Assembly (NCBI GenBank): GCA_020634935.1
Contig: JACKAT010000017.1
Coordinates: 37,227-101,226, forward strand
DNA length: 64,000 nucleotides
Origin: Anaerolineales bacterium
GTDB lineage: Bacteria > Chloroflexota > Anaerolineae > 4572-78 > J111
Reading direction: 5' to 3'
The notes under the pieces were generated by a model. That model worked only from the letters and a program-made list of their open reading frames with translations. It was not told where the DNA came from and searched no databases. Shown here one piece after another: positions 15,899 through 24,696 of this stretch; position 1 is the first letter of the stretch, and each line of letters begins with the position of its first letter. The position numbers and the translations under genes are program-made.

Positions 15899-16502
15899 TC
15901 TGAGCCTCGAGAATTTCCGGCGCTGTAAGTCCTTGGGCGGTCAACATCTCGGCTAGACGGCGCCGAGCATTGTGTAAGCGCGAGTAGACTGTACCTTCCG
16001 GACACTCTAGCAAAACGGCGATTTCCACTGCCGGGAGTTCCATATAATAGTGTAACGTCACAACCTCTTTTAAAGGCTCGCTCAGGCCTTGAACCGCATC
16101 CCATAACATCCGGCGATATTCACTGCGCAGGGTATGGCTTTCAGGGCCTGGGCGCGTGTCAGGCAGATCCGGCGCGTCCTCTGATTGGCGCAGCCACGGA
16201 ATCGTCAAAAGTCGTTTTCGACGTAAATGGCTGCGGCAGTAGTTCAGTGCTATCTGGTAAAGCCACGTACCAAAGCTGGCTCTAGCCGGATCAAACCGAT
16301 GGCGTGCCTTGTAAGCCCGCAAAAATGTTTCTTGCACCACATCTTCGGCAGCCTGTGACTGTTGTAACATCGCCCAACCTAGCCGGTAGATGGCTTGAGC
16401 GTGAAGATGATATAATTCGTCAAAGGCATCTTGATCACCAGCTTGCCAGCGAGCGATAATCACATTTTCGTTGACTTCTTTATTGACATCTTTGTTACAC
16501 AT
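15888..16502 (-). CDS. ECF-type RNA polymerase sigma factor
   Basis: This 204-residue protein directs RNA polymerase to a specific promoter set. Region 2 is visible as DQDAFDELYHLHAQAIYRLGWAML...AAEDVVQETFLRAYKARHRFD (about 23-75), followed by SFGTWLYQIALNYCRSHLRRK. Region 4 has LSEPLKEVVTLHYYMELPAVEIAVLLECPEGTVYSRLHNARRRL near 140-185. Length is usual for ECF sigma factors. It is followed with an 11-base overlap by its membrane anti-sigma gene. The target promoters are not evident. The genes downstream on the opposite side (17039 onward) encode envelope proteins, but a regulatory link is only a guess. Confidence 0.93.
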   Translation of the reverse strand: MCNKDVNKEVNENVIIARWQAGDQDAFDELYHLHAQAIYRLGWAMLQQSQAAEDVVQETFLRAYKARHRFDPARASFGTWLYQIALNYCRSHLRRKRLLTIPWLRQSEDAPDLPDTRPGPESHTLRSEYRRMLWDAVQGLSEPLKEVVTLHYYMELPAVEIAVLLECPEGTVYSRLHNARRRLAEMLTAQGLTAPEILEAQNAH

Positions 16503-17038
16503 AGGTTATACGCCGTCTACCAGGGATCCTTTAGATTAGTTTGAAAAGACATGCAAAACTGCAACTTTTGTATGTCATCTTAAAAAACGATACCCCTATC
16601 ATACCACACTTTGCCCTCCCATAGGAAGGTTTAAGCCTTTTTGAATCCAACGCCAAACCAACGATCACACCAACGCTTCCATAATAATGAATGGAAAAAA
16701 TTGCATTCAAATAAAGGTATTAATACCACTATGTTTGCACTTTTTTAGAAACCAGGTTTTTGAGGCCCAATTGCTGGCCTTTTGGGGCAAAAAGCGCCCT
16801 TTTTTAACGCAAAAAACCTGGTTTCTTGCCATAATACTTTTAAGTGCAAAGGTAGTGAATACTTAGAGCCTACTATTCTATACTAAAATTGGCAGAATCC
16901 TAATTTGATCGTAAAACATATCGGTATGTAACTGTACATAAAGTTAATTCTCGGGCAAAATAGAAAAAGACCCAGGCAGTTCGCAGCGCAATTTGGTAAA
17001 TTGTTCCTATTTTTAAGGACAAATTCGAGACACAAACT
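16503..17038. other. Intergenic region between the sigma factor and the hydrolase gene
   Basis: This 536-base divergent gap is AT-rich and carries no supportable gene. It contains a perfect 12-base palindrome, GGTATTAATACC (16716-16727), and a foldback element (16734-16850, listed separately). It should also contain the promoters of both flanking genes, but I could not choose convincing hexamers. Confidence 0.6.
16734..16850. repeat. MITE-like foldback element with nested inverted repeats
   Basis: Outer arms TTTGCACTT (16734-16742) and AAGTGCAAA (16842-16850) enclose perfect 15-base arms AGAAACCAGGTTTTT (16747-16761) and AAAAACCTGGTTTCT (16812-16826). There is no coding capacity. The layout is that of a small non-autonomous or REP-like element. 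The AGAAACC...GGTTTCT pattern resembles short hairpin repeats common in cyanobacteria and Chloroflexota. Confidence 0.65.
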
Positions 17039-19114
17039 ATGCTTAAAATTATAATGGCCACCATTGCTTTAATTATCAGCTTGAGCTTCGGCTTGATTAA
17101 TTATCCTTATTCAGCTAAAGCCGACTCCCCGACGCCAGTCCCATCGACTTCGCTTGAGGTTGGTGAGGCCGGAACAAACACAGCCTCTCCGGCCCGGCCG
17201 GAGCCGGAAACATACGTCAAAGGCGTGTATATGACTTACTATGCCGTCGGCAGCGACAGTTATCGCCGCCATATTTTCAACTTGCTCGAAACGACCGAAC
17301 TCAACGCCGTGGTAATCGATATTAAGGGCGATTTCGGCCTGCTCAGTTATCAAAGCGATGTCATTACCGCCACGGCCATCGGCGCGAATGACGCGCCGAC
17401 CATCACCGATTGGTCAGCCCTCATGCAAGATTTCAAAGCGCGTAACATCTACACCATTGCCCGAATCGTGGTTTTCAAGGACGACTATCTGGCCCACGCT
17501 CATCCGGAATGGGCTGTAAAAACTACCGGCGGCCAGCTCTGGCTCGATGGGGAGAATTTGCCGTGGCTCGAAGCCTTTCAGGAAGGGGTATGGGATTACA
17601 ACATTGCCCTGGCCGTAGAGGCCGCCGAGCGCGGCTTTGATGAAATTCAGTTCGATTACGTCCGTTTTCCAACCGACGGCAATCTGAGCAGCATCAACTA
17701 TTCACGCGACCACGTAGATGCCGCCGTCCGTACGGCAGCTATCGCCGGTTTTCTAGCCAAGGCCAAAGCCGCCTTGACCCCCTATAAGGTTAAATTGGCC
17801 GCCGACGTTTTCGGCTACACCACCTGGAACGAGGGCGATTTCGGGATTGGACAGGATTTGACCCAGATAGCGGCCCATCTCGATGTTCTCTCGCCGATGG
17901 TGTATCCGTCCACCTATGGCTACGGGCTGCCCGGCCTGCCCCAGTATAACGATTTGATTGTCGCTCACCCCTATGCCGTGGTCTATGAAAGTATGTTGCG
18001 GGCTATGGCCAAAGTGAAGCCAGCCAATCCCTATATTATTTTACGCCCTTGGATTCAGGATTTTCCCGATTACGCCTTCGACCGGCGGACCTATACCCCC
18101 ACTGAAATTCGTGAGCAGATGTTAGGCGCGTATGACTCCGGCAGCGGCGGCTGGCTGCTGTGGGATCCGCGCGTCGAATATACGGCCGAAGCCCTAGTAA
18201 CGACCACCTCAGCCACCTACCCCCCCAACGAGCAAGGTGAGATTATGATTCTGCGTTATCGAGACTTTGGCCACACCAACTCAGCTGCCCAGCGCAGCCT
18301 GGCCGGCTTTCGCCAGGATTTAGGGCAGTTACGAGCGGCCGGGTTTTATCCGGTCAATTTGCGTGATCTGGCTTTGGGTCAGGCCAAATATCAGCAAGAC
18401 CTGGCCAAACTGGCTGACGAAGGCTGGCCGACTTTCCAATCGGATGAGCTTCTGACCCAACATTTGAACGGTGTACCCGCCGGCAAACGTCCGGTGGTGC
18501 TGACATTCGACGGCTCTCATGAGAGCCAATACCGCCTTTTACCCAACGGCGACATCGATCCCAACACGGCTATGGGGGTGCTCAATGAATTCCACCAACA
18601 ACACCCGGCCGATTGGCCGCTGCGAGCGACGTTCTTTGTCCAGCCTGAAACGACTCAGCCAGCCTATAAACTCTTCGGCCAGCCTGAATTGGCTGAACAA
18701 AAGCTGCAAACGATAATTGAGGCCGGCATGGAGGTAGGGCTTTACCTGCCTGAAATGCCGGAAGCCGACTATCGAGCGACACGCCGCCGGCTCAGTGGGG
18801 AAGTGACCCTGGAAGCGCTGCTGCCCGGCTACGAAATCGATTCGCTGGCGGTGGAAAATGTCGACCAGGCGCCGGCGGTAAGCCTGCTGCAAATGGGAGC
18901 CTTCAACGGCCGGCGTTACGATTATCCCCTAATTACCATCGTCACCGATGCCCCCACCCCTTCGCCTCGCTCCGCCCAGTTCACCCGGCATCGTATCCCC
19001 CGCATTAACGTCGCCGCCGACACGGTGACCACCTGGCTTGACCACTATGCTAATACGCCGGACCGGTATTTTGTCTCGGCCGGAACAATACCGGTCACTT
19101 ACCCAACCCACTGA
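17039..19114 (+). CDS. Secreted DUF4015-type putative glycoside hydrolase with degenerate deacetylase-like C-terminus
   Basis: The 691-residue product has a signal peptide (about 1-29) and is exported. Residues about 60-390 match the DUF4015/GHL13 TIM-barrel family: YVKGVYMTYYAVGS, LNAVVIDIKGDFG, IARIVVFKD, FDEIQFDYVRFPTDG and LSPMVYPSTYG are its usual strand ends. The acidic residues in DIKGD and QFDYVRFP are candidates for catalysis. Residues about 400-691 have the outline of a polysaccharide deacetylase, but the TFDDG motif is TFDGS and the second-motif histidines are replaced (MEVGLYLPEM), so this half should be inactive. Substrate is unknown, probably a wall or matrix glycan. The gene is preceded by the foldback element and appears monocistronic. 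Confidence 0.78.
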   Translation: MLKIIMATIALIISLSFGLINYPYSAKADSPTPVPSTSLEVGEAGTNTASPARPEPETYVKGVYMTYYAVGSDSYRRHIFNLLETTELNAVVIDIKGDFGLLSYQSDVITATAIGANDAPTITDWSALMQDFKARNIYTIARIVVFKDDYLAHAHPEWAVKTTGGQLWLDGENLPWLEAFQEGVWDYNIALAVEAAERGFDEIQFDYVRFPTDGNLSSINYSRDHVDAAVRTAAIAGFLAKAKAALTPYKVKLAADVFGYTTWNEGDFGIGQDLTQIAAHLDVLSPMVYPSTYGYGLPGLPQYNDLIVAHPYAVVYESMLRAMAKVKPANPYIILRPWIQDFPDYAFDRRTYTPTEIREQMLGAYDSGSGGWLLWDPRVEYTAEALVTTTSATYPPNEQGEIMILRYRDFGHTNSAAQRSLAGFRQDLGQLRAAGFYPVNLRDLALGQAKYQQDLAKLADEGWPTFQSDELLTQHLNGVPAGKRPVVLTFDGSHESQYRLLPNGDIDPNTAMGVLNEFHQQHPADWPLRATFFVQPETTQPAYKLFGQPELAEQKLQTIIEAGMEVGLYLPEMPEADYRATRRRLSGEVTLEALLPGYEIDSLAVENVDQAPAVSLLQMGAFNGRRYDYPLITIVTDAPTPSPRSAQFTRHRIPRINVAADTVTTWLDHYANTPDRYFVSAGTIPVTYPTH

Positions 19115-19202
19115 CGTCCTTCATTAGAAATTCGTAGGGTTAATTTATAGCAGCAGACAACCCCATAAAATCGTAGTAACTACTCAGCAGTCCGGCCATT
19201 TC

Positions 19203-19266
19203 GCGGGGATTTGGGGATTAGGCGATAAATTTTTCACATAAAATCCCCCAATCTCCTAATCTCCGC
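19203..19266. repeat. Imperfect inverted repeat related to the one at 1992-2031
   Basis: GCGGGGATTTGGGGATTAGG (19203-19222) faces a near-complement ending CTCCTAATCTCCGC at 19265. About 16 of 20 positions match, and most of the rest can form G-T pairs. The GGGATTAGGCGATAA segment resembles GGGATTGGGCGATAA at 1986-2000, suggesting two members of one repeat family. Confidence 0.5.
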
Positions 19267-19426
19267 TAGAAATTTTCGGCTTTTGATGTATCTGCTGAGT
19301 AAATACAAATCGTAAATCTACTCGCTGGGGTGAGGATTTGTGGCTAACTAAAAATTAACCACAAAACTTGTCATAAAATTTACAAATTAAGACTCCCATT
19401 TTTGAGAGTCTTATGTTATAATCAAC

Positions 19427-19454
19427 TTGACATATTAGCTTTACATATTACAAT
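19427..19454 (+). promoter_or_regulatory. Probable promoter of the lipoprotein genes
   Basis: TTGACA (19427-19432) and TACAAT (19449-19454) are separated by 16 bases. The leader to the first lipoprotein gene would be about 240 bases and would include the TTAG-rich stretch. Confidence 0.5.
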
Positions 19455-19486
19455 CGATTAAAAATATTTTGGTTGGTTTGGGGATC

Positions 19487-19575
19487 GGTTAGTTGTTAGT
19501 TAGTTGGTTAGTTTAGTTGGTTAGTTAGCCAGTTGATTAGTTAGTGAAGGGGTTAGATAGTTAGCCAACGGGTTA
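19487..19575 (+). repeat. TTAG-rich low-complexity tract
   Basis: Irregular iterations of GGTTAGTTAGTT and variants (TTAGTTGG, TTAGATAG, TTAGCCA) cover about 90 bases in the presumed leader. No fixed period is kept over the whole tract. A later AACCATCAACCTAGCCAACT segment is partly complementary to it. Confidence 0.6.
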
Positions 19576-19701
19576 TATGCCTCTCTTATGGGTATCTGAT
19601 CTTGCGGACAACTTATCATCCTTCAATACTATCAATCAGCTTACCAACCAAGCAGCTCATTAAACCATCAACCTAGCCAACTATTTTTGGAGGAGTAGTT
19701 C

Positions 19702-20124
19702 ATGCCAACCAAACGACGCGCATGGGGTTATTTTGGGAGCATTGTCATTGTGTTATTTGCCACAATAGTCACGGCTTGTAGTTCTAATGAAGCGCCACCG
19801 GATATTCCCGATGGGATCCGGACACAGCTTTTGGTCAAAGCTCCGGATACCAGCTTGCCATCAGGAACGCCGCTGACGGTGCGCTCTTTGACCGAAGCTA
19901 ATTCACCCGGTGTGTCGCACGTTGAACTGCATGCGATTCAACTACCTTCAGGAGAACAGGATGTCCTTTTACGCTCAGATGCCCCTCCGTTCGACCAAAC
20001 GACATTTACTACAATGCAGGAATTTACCCCTATTCAACCAGGACACTATGTCATTAAGGTGGTAGGGTTTAACAAGCTAGGGCAAAAAGCCGAATCAGCT
20101 TACATTAGTTTTGACGTGGAATAG
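19702..20124 (+). CDS. Small lipoprotein with one Ig-like domain
   Basis: The 140-residue product has a lipoprotein signal peptide ending in the lipobox IVTAC (cysteine near 26), so it should be lipid-anchored outside the membrane. The mature part is one Ig-like beta-sandwich (about 40-140), recognisable from VSHVELHAIQLPSG near 72 and FTPIQPGHYVIKVVGFNKLGQKAES near 110. The same fold pattern occurs in the next lipoprotein and in the FHA protein at 22524. The gene follows a TGGAGGAG ribosome site and is nine bases upstream of the next lipoprotein gene, so the two are an operon. I do not recognise a specific family or ligand. Confidence 0.75.
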   Translation: MPTKRRAWGYFGSIVIVLFATIVTACSSNEAPPDIPDGIRTQLLVKAPDTSLPSGTPLTVRSLTEANSPGVSHVELHAIQLPSGEQDVLLRSDAPPFDQTTFTTMQEFTPIQPGHYVIKVVGFNKLGQKAESAYISFDVE

Positions 20125-20133
20125 AGGGACATT

Positions 20134-22263
20134 ATGGCGGGATTCCTTACAAGATTTAGAGTAGCTCTTATTGTCATCTCGGTTATCATAGGGCTAATAC
20201 TTGTTATAAGCGCCTGTAACCAGATTAGGCTTGGCGAGGTTGTGACCAGCGGCCAAAACCAAACCAAGATTGTCGCTCCGGTTGAGAGCGGCAGCGGGCA
20301 GGCGGCGAACGTTTTTGTCCACAGCCCACTGCAAATTCAGAGTGTATACACCAGCACCACCATTTCACGGGTCGAGTTGTCTGTTCAGCGGGATGCTGAA
20401 CCGGCTCAGCTCATCCGGGCTGATGTCCCTAAAAACGGGACGGTAACCCAAGCCTGGACCCCCGATCAATCGGGAACTTACCTGATTACCACTGAGGCCT
20501 TTAATTCGTCCGGCGGCTCCGAGGCTCGGCTGAGCATTCAGGTTAATGCCCAGCCCACTGACAATATCGTTTCGATTCCGCCGCCAGCCGCCGGGGTGCA
20601 AACCGCCGGCTTCCAGGGCCCCACCCCCACGCCAACCGCCAATGTGATCATTGCCCGACCAACCGAAGTGAGGGCCACCCCTATTGCTCAGGGTAATGCC
20701 GCGTTTCAGGGCCCCGAGGCTGAAATTGTAGTGCTCGATAATCAAGCCGTGCCTTCATTGACCTCAACCAAGCCCACCACCGTCACCTATCCGCCGCCGC
20801 CGCCGGCGCCGGGAGTGCCCTGGGGGCCAACCCAGGATCAACTACCACTCAAGATTCCGCCGGTGTGTGATGCCGCCGAATTCGTTGGCATATATGCCGA
20901 TACGAGTGGATCAAATGTAAGCGCCTTTGAAAGCACTGCCAATACTCGCCGCGAATTCATTCCCGGGCCGGATGATTTGGCCAAGAAAGTCGCCGGAGGA
21001 ACGATTGTTCATCGAGCCTGGAAACTTAGAAATATTGGCACGTGTACCTGGGGGCCAGGCTACGAGCTTGCCTTTTATGGTGGTCGCTCGATGGGTTCAG
21101 GCGGGGTGGCTTTTGAGTCCACTTTCCCGTCTGACTTAAGGCCGCGCAACCAATTGATCGATACCAACCGGCTGATTTTACCAGAAGGCAAACCCAACCA
21201 AATAGCCGTCTTGGAAGTCTTGCTCAACGTTCCGGCTTACCCCGGTATCCACCAGAGCTACTGGCGGATGCGCAACCCGCAGGGAATCTATTTTGGACCA
21301 ATTATTGGGGTAACGATGGAAGTGGTAAGGGATTGTAACCAAACCTCTGCCGGAGCTAGTAATCGAATTTACGGTGCCCCTGTCGTTACCTTTAGAATTT
21401 TAGGGGTTGACGGCAACCTGGTTGGTGAGGATGAAGGCAAACCCGAATCAGGTCCTCTGCCGGCGACAGTGGGGCAGAATTTGACTATCGACTGGAGTGT
21501 TTTCAACATTACCAGTTTTCAACTGATTGTCGAAAACCCAACTGGAGATATTGAAGTCATTACCACGACGGATCCCAGAGATCGAGCTAATTTTACACCA
21601 ACCATCGTTGGTGATTACACTCTAACGTTGTTTGCCGAAAACGGGGTCTGTTTTATTGAACAACAAATCACAGTTCGGGTTAATCCGCCTACCGAAGAAC
21701 GATTTGTACTGAGCGCCACCTTCAACACTAACGCGCCGGTCGTGGCCCAGACTGATAATATTCGATTCTCATCGGACGTTGCCCCCGGTACGGCAAAGGT
21801 TGAGTATGAATACTATGAGGACAACGCCAGTGTTCAAACCGGCGTAAATATCGAAAGTTACGAAGCGGATTGGGTTAGTCCATCACCCTGTCCGGCTCCC
21901 GTCTCTTTTATTAATTGTGGAGGCGGTTATTATACGGCCTGGCGCCGCATTGACAATCTTCCGTTGGAAATCAGCGGGACAACCGCCAGCGGCGCGGCTA
22001 CCTTAGGGTCGCGGTCTCTTCAGGGTAACTTGCCGAGCGAAATTGAGAGTAGCGCTGCAGAGGAGCAACCCCTATCGATTGCTGTGCCGCCCCCAGGCTG
22101 CCGTGGGATCAGTAGTCCCGCCAAGCTGTACGGCGCAAAATACATCGGGAACGCTACAACATCCGGCACAACAAGCGGCCGGCAGATCGTTTCTGATAAT
22201 GTGAAATTTATATGCGCGCCCAGTAACCTGGTAACCAATGGGACCGTTCCCGCACTACCCTAG
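20134..22263 (+). CDS. Lipoprotein with Ig-like and NBR1-like central domains
   Basis: The 709-residue product has a signal peptide ending in the lipobox VISAC (cysteine near 28). Residues about 50-150 are an Ig-like domain (ISRVELSVQRD, then QAWTPDQSGTYLITTEAFNSSGGSEA). A Pro/Thr linker follows. Residues about 245-400 match the NBR1 central (four-tryptophan) Ig-like domain: GGTIVHRAWKLRNIGTCTW, YWRMRNPQGIYFGPIIGVTMEV. A further Ig-like unit covers about 410-525 (FTPTIVGDYTLTLFAENGVC). The C-terminal 180 residues are cysteine-containing and unrecognised. Bacterial NBR1-type domains are frequent in Chloroflexota surface proteins. The gene is in an operon with the small lipoprotein and ends at a strong terminator. 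Confidence 0.8.
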   Translation: MAGFLTRFRVALIVISVIIGLILVISACNQIRLGEVVTSGQNQTKIVAPVESGSGQAANVFVHSPLQIQSVYTSTTISRVELSVQRDAEPAQLIRADVPKNGTVTQAWTPDQSGTYLITTEAFNSSGGSEARLSIQVNAQPTDNIVSIPPPAAGVQTAGFQGPTPTPTANVIIARPTEVRATPIAQGNAAFQGPEAEIVVLDNQAVPSLTSTKPTTVTYPPPPPAPGVPWGPTQDQLPLKIPPVCDAAEFVGIYADTSGSNVSAFESTANTRREFIPGPDDLAKKVAGGTIVHRAWKLRNIGTCTWGPGYELAFYGGRSMGSGGVAFESTFPSDLRPRNQLIDTNRLILPEGKPNQIAVLEVLLNVPAYPGIHQSYWRMRNPQGIYFGPIIGVTMEVVRDCNQTSAGASNRIYGAPVVTFRILGVDGNLVGEDEGKPESGPLPATVGQNLTIDWSVFNITSFQLIVENPTGDIEVITTTDPRDRANFTPTIVGDYTLTLFAENGVCFIEQQITVRVNPPTEERFVLSATFNTNAPVVAQTDNIRFSSDVAPGTAKVEYEYYEDNASVQTGVNIESYEADWVSPSPCPAPVSFINCGGGYYTAWRRIDNLPLEISGTTASGAATLGSRSLQGNLPSEIESSAAEEQPLSIAVPPPGCRGISSPAKLYGAKYIGNATTSGTTSGRQIVSDNVKFICAPSNLVTNGTVPALP

Positions 22264-22286
22264 TTGATCATCAGTACAAACACGAT

Positions 22287-22328
22287 AAAAAGAGCAACCG
22301 TCACTTTCAAGTGTTGCTCTTTTTAATT
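22287..22328 (+). terminator. Rho-independent terminator after the lipoprotein operon
   Basis: AAAAGAGCAAC (22287-22297) pairs perfectly with GTTGCTCTTTT (22313-22323), followed by T-rich sequence. The rest of the gap to 22523 shows no gene. Confidence 0.88.
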
Positions 22329-22523
22329 TTTGTGAAGGATTTAGGATAGTTATGAATACAAATAAGATGGGGTATATCTGATTGGATAAAATCAGAACAG
22401 CCGCAGTTCCCCGTGACCATAGTTTGACCACTATTCATGTCCAAATTGTCCTGTTATTTGAATTTGCAATAAAATAGGCGAGATTTAGCTCGATAACTAT
22501 CTTTTAACTAGGAGCTTTTTTCT

Positions 22524-24464
22524 ATGAGCCAAAGCCATCCTTCAGCTTTTAGCTCAGACTACTCACAAGACCCGCAACCGCAGTTACAGATTGTAGTCCA
22601 TGCCGGACCGCTAGCCGGAAAGGGCTATCCCATCAGAGGGGATGGGATTACCTTTGGCCGTGATCCGGAAAATGATATTTCCTGGGACGACTCACAAGTT
22701 TCCCGCAGACATGCCCGGTTGACTCGCCAGAATAATGAACTGGTGCTGGAAGATTTAGGCAGCACCAACGGCACCCTGGTCAACGGCAAACCGATCGACG
22801 GCCCCCATGTTTTGCAGCCGGCCGATATCATTAGCATCGGCACCTCCATTTTTGGGGTAAAGGGCTTTTCAGCCCCGAGTACGCTAGGGGTTACTCAAGT
22901 ATCGCGTGATAGAATGACACTGCCGCCGGCCTTATCCAAGGCCGCCGCATCGCCGCCGCCGGCTCCGGCTCCCCGGCCAGCCGCCGCGCCAGCAGCCCAG
23001 CCGCCTCCCAAACAGTGGAATATGGTGGCGATTGGCGGGGTAGCGGTGTTTGTGATAGTCGTGGTGGCCCTGGCGGCGATCACCGCTTTCTTTTTGGTGC
23101 GGGGGCAAGATACCGGCGCAACGCAAGTACCCACTGTGGTTATCACCGCCCCACTGGGCGGCAGCGAGGTTCAACTCAACGTGCCTGTCACCGTTCAGGC
23201 GACAGCTTCGGACTCGAGCGGCGTTACTCGGCTGGAATTGTGGGTAGACGGCGTCAAAACCGCCGAAGCCGCCAGCCCGGTCTCGCAAGGGCAGCCCACG
23301 CTGACCGCTTCGTTGCAATGGGTGCCAACCAGTCTGGGCAACCACACCCTTGAAATAAGAGCGCACAATGCCTCCGGCAACATCAGCGAACCGACCGCGG
23401 TTATCGTCAACGCCGTTGAAGATACAGCCGCCGGCACGCCTACACCGACCACTACTCCGGAAACGCCGACCGCGACCGTCTCTACGGCCCCTTCGTTAAC
23501 CGCTCTGACCGATCTCAATGTCCGCGGCGGGCCTGAAACCTTTTATGACTTACTGGGGCTGCTGCCATCGGGAACTACCGCGGAAATTATTGGTCGAGAT
23601 GAAACCCGGCAGTGGTGGCAAATTCGATTTGCACCCTCGCCTACCGGCCTCGGCTGGGTGTCGGCCGATCCCGGCTTCTCGAAAACCGTGAATGTCGATA
23701 ACGTCCCTATCGCCGTAGCGCCGCCGACGCCCACCGGAACCCCAACCGATACCCCGACCACCACCACCACCCCAACCTCGCTGCCCACCTTTACGCCGGC
23801 GCCCCCTACCGACATACCGCCAACCGATACCCCGCAGCCGACCAATACCCCGGTCCAAGAGGGAAGCAAAGTTGATTTTGAAGTGTCTCCTAATCGGATT
23901 ACCGGCGGGGATTGTGTGAATGTCAATTGGACGGTAACCGGGGTACGAGAGGTCTATTATCAGGGCCAAGGGGTCTCCGGGGTGGGTGATCGGATCGAAT
24001 GCCCGGCGCAAACTACAACCTTCCGGCTGCGGATTATCAGACAAGACGGCTCTGAGCAAGTTGAAGACAGAACCGTCGAAGTCTCTGAACCGGTACATTC
24101 GGCCGGGCGGGTGACGCTAGAGCCTGATGACACTATCGATGTTGACGACGGTGATATTCCCGGTGACGATTTCAAATGGAATGTCGATGATGACGTGCGG
24201 CGATTTGAAGCGCGGGGCGAGGTTGAAATCTCCATTCGAGGTCCGCATGGCTCGTTGAACGATATTTCGCGTGATGAATGCCGCGACGCCACCTACGGTG
24301 ACTATGATTATATCGATGCCAGCGATTCGATTGCCGATCCCAACAACGCCCTGCGTGATGGATTTGCCATATGTTATCGCACCGATGATGGACGCATTGG
24401 AAAAATGCGCTTCCCTAGATTTAGCACCGGTGATTTAGAAATTGAATGGGCTACCTGGCCGTAA
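22524..24464 (+). CDS. Transmembrane FHA protein with extracellular Ig and SH3 domains
   Basis: The 646-residue product likely links a cytoplasmic phosphothreonine reader to an outside sensor. An FHA domain at about 20-115 has the key GRDPENDI, SRRHARL and LGSTNGTLVNG motifs. One membrane helix lies near 167-193. Outside are an Ig-like domain (about 200-295, VPTSLGNHTLEIRAHNASGNISEP), a bacterial SH3 domain (about 330-395, LNVRGGPETFYDLLGLLPSGTTAEIIG), a Pro/Thr linker, another Ig-like unit (about 450-520) and an acidic C-terminal domain (about 525-646) that I do not recognise. There is no signal peptide, so the N-terminus stays inside. The phosphoprotein partner is unknown; a Ser/Thr kinase domain is encoded at 49721-53302. 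Confidence 0.85.
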   Translation: MSQSHPSAFSSDYSQDPQPQLQIVVHAGPLAGKGYPIRGDGITFGRDPENDISWDDSQVSRRHARLTRQNNELVLEDLGSTNGTLVNGKPIDGPHVLQPADIISIGTSIFGVKGFSAPSTLGVTQVSRDRMTLPPALSKAAASPPPAPAPRPAAAPAAQPPPKQWNMVAIGGVAVFVIVVVALAAITAFFLVRGQDTGATQVPTVVITAPLGGSEVQLNVPVTVQATASDSSGVTRLELWVDGVKTAEAASPVSQGQPTLTASLQWVPTSLGNHTLEIRAHNASGNISEPTAVIVNAVEDTAAGTPTPTTTPETPTATVSTAPSLTALTDLNVRGGPETFYDLLGLLPSGTTAEIIGRDETRQWWQIRFAPSPTGLGWVSADPGFSKTVNVDNVPIAVAPPTPTGTPTDTPTTTTTPTSLPTFTPAPPTDIPPTDTPQPTNTPVQEGSKVDFEVSPNRITGGDCVNVNWTVTGVREVYYQGQGVSGVGDRIECPAQTTTFRLRIIRQDGSEQVEDRTVEVSEPVHSAGRVTLEPDDTIDVDDGDIPGDDFKWNVDDDVRRFEARGEVEISIRGPHGSLNDISRDECRDATYGDYDYIDASDSIADPNNALRDGFAICYRTDDGRIGKMRFPRFSTGDLEIEWATWP

Positions 24465-24597
24465 TCTGTCCCAGTACGACCAGGCCTGATAGGGTTAATC
24501 AAAATTTGGCAGCAAACGTGACTATCAAATGGAAATGCTCGTCAAAGACCCAAACTAACGAAACCCGGTCAGGTCTCTCTGCCCTTTCCGGCTCAAA

Positions 24598-24627
24598 TTG
24601 ACAATCTGGGTGGTTATTTGTTAATAT
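24598..24627 (+). promoter_or_regulatory. Possible promoter of the second FHA gene
   Basis: TTGACA (24598-24603) and TAATAT (24622-24627) are 18 bases apart. The gap 24465-24696 shows no gene and no clear terminator. Confidence 0.45.
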
Positions 24628-24696
24628 TGAGCACACCTAGATTTAACATTCATACCGATCTTCTGACAGGAATCCCCGCGTTATCAGGAGGATAAC

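Larger units (their letters stand above)
19115..19701. other. Repeat-rich intergenic region
   Basis: This 587-base gap has no supportable gene. It holds an imperfect inverted repeat (19203-19266), a small AAGACTC/GAGTCTT hairpin (19389-19412), a promoter-like pair (19427-19454) and a TTAG-rich stretch (19487-19575). The ribosome site TGGAGGAG before the lipoprotein is at about 19689-19696. Confidence 0.7.
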
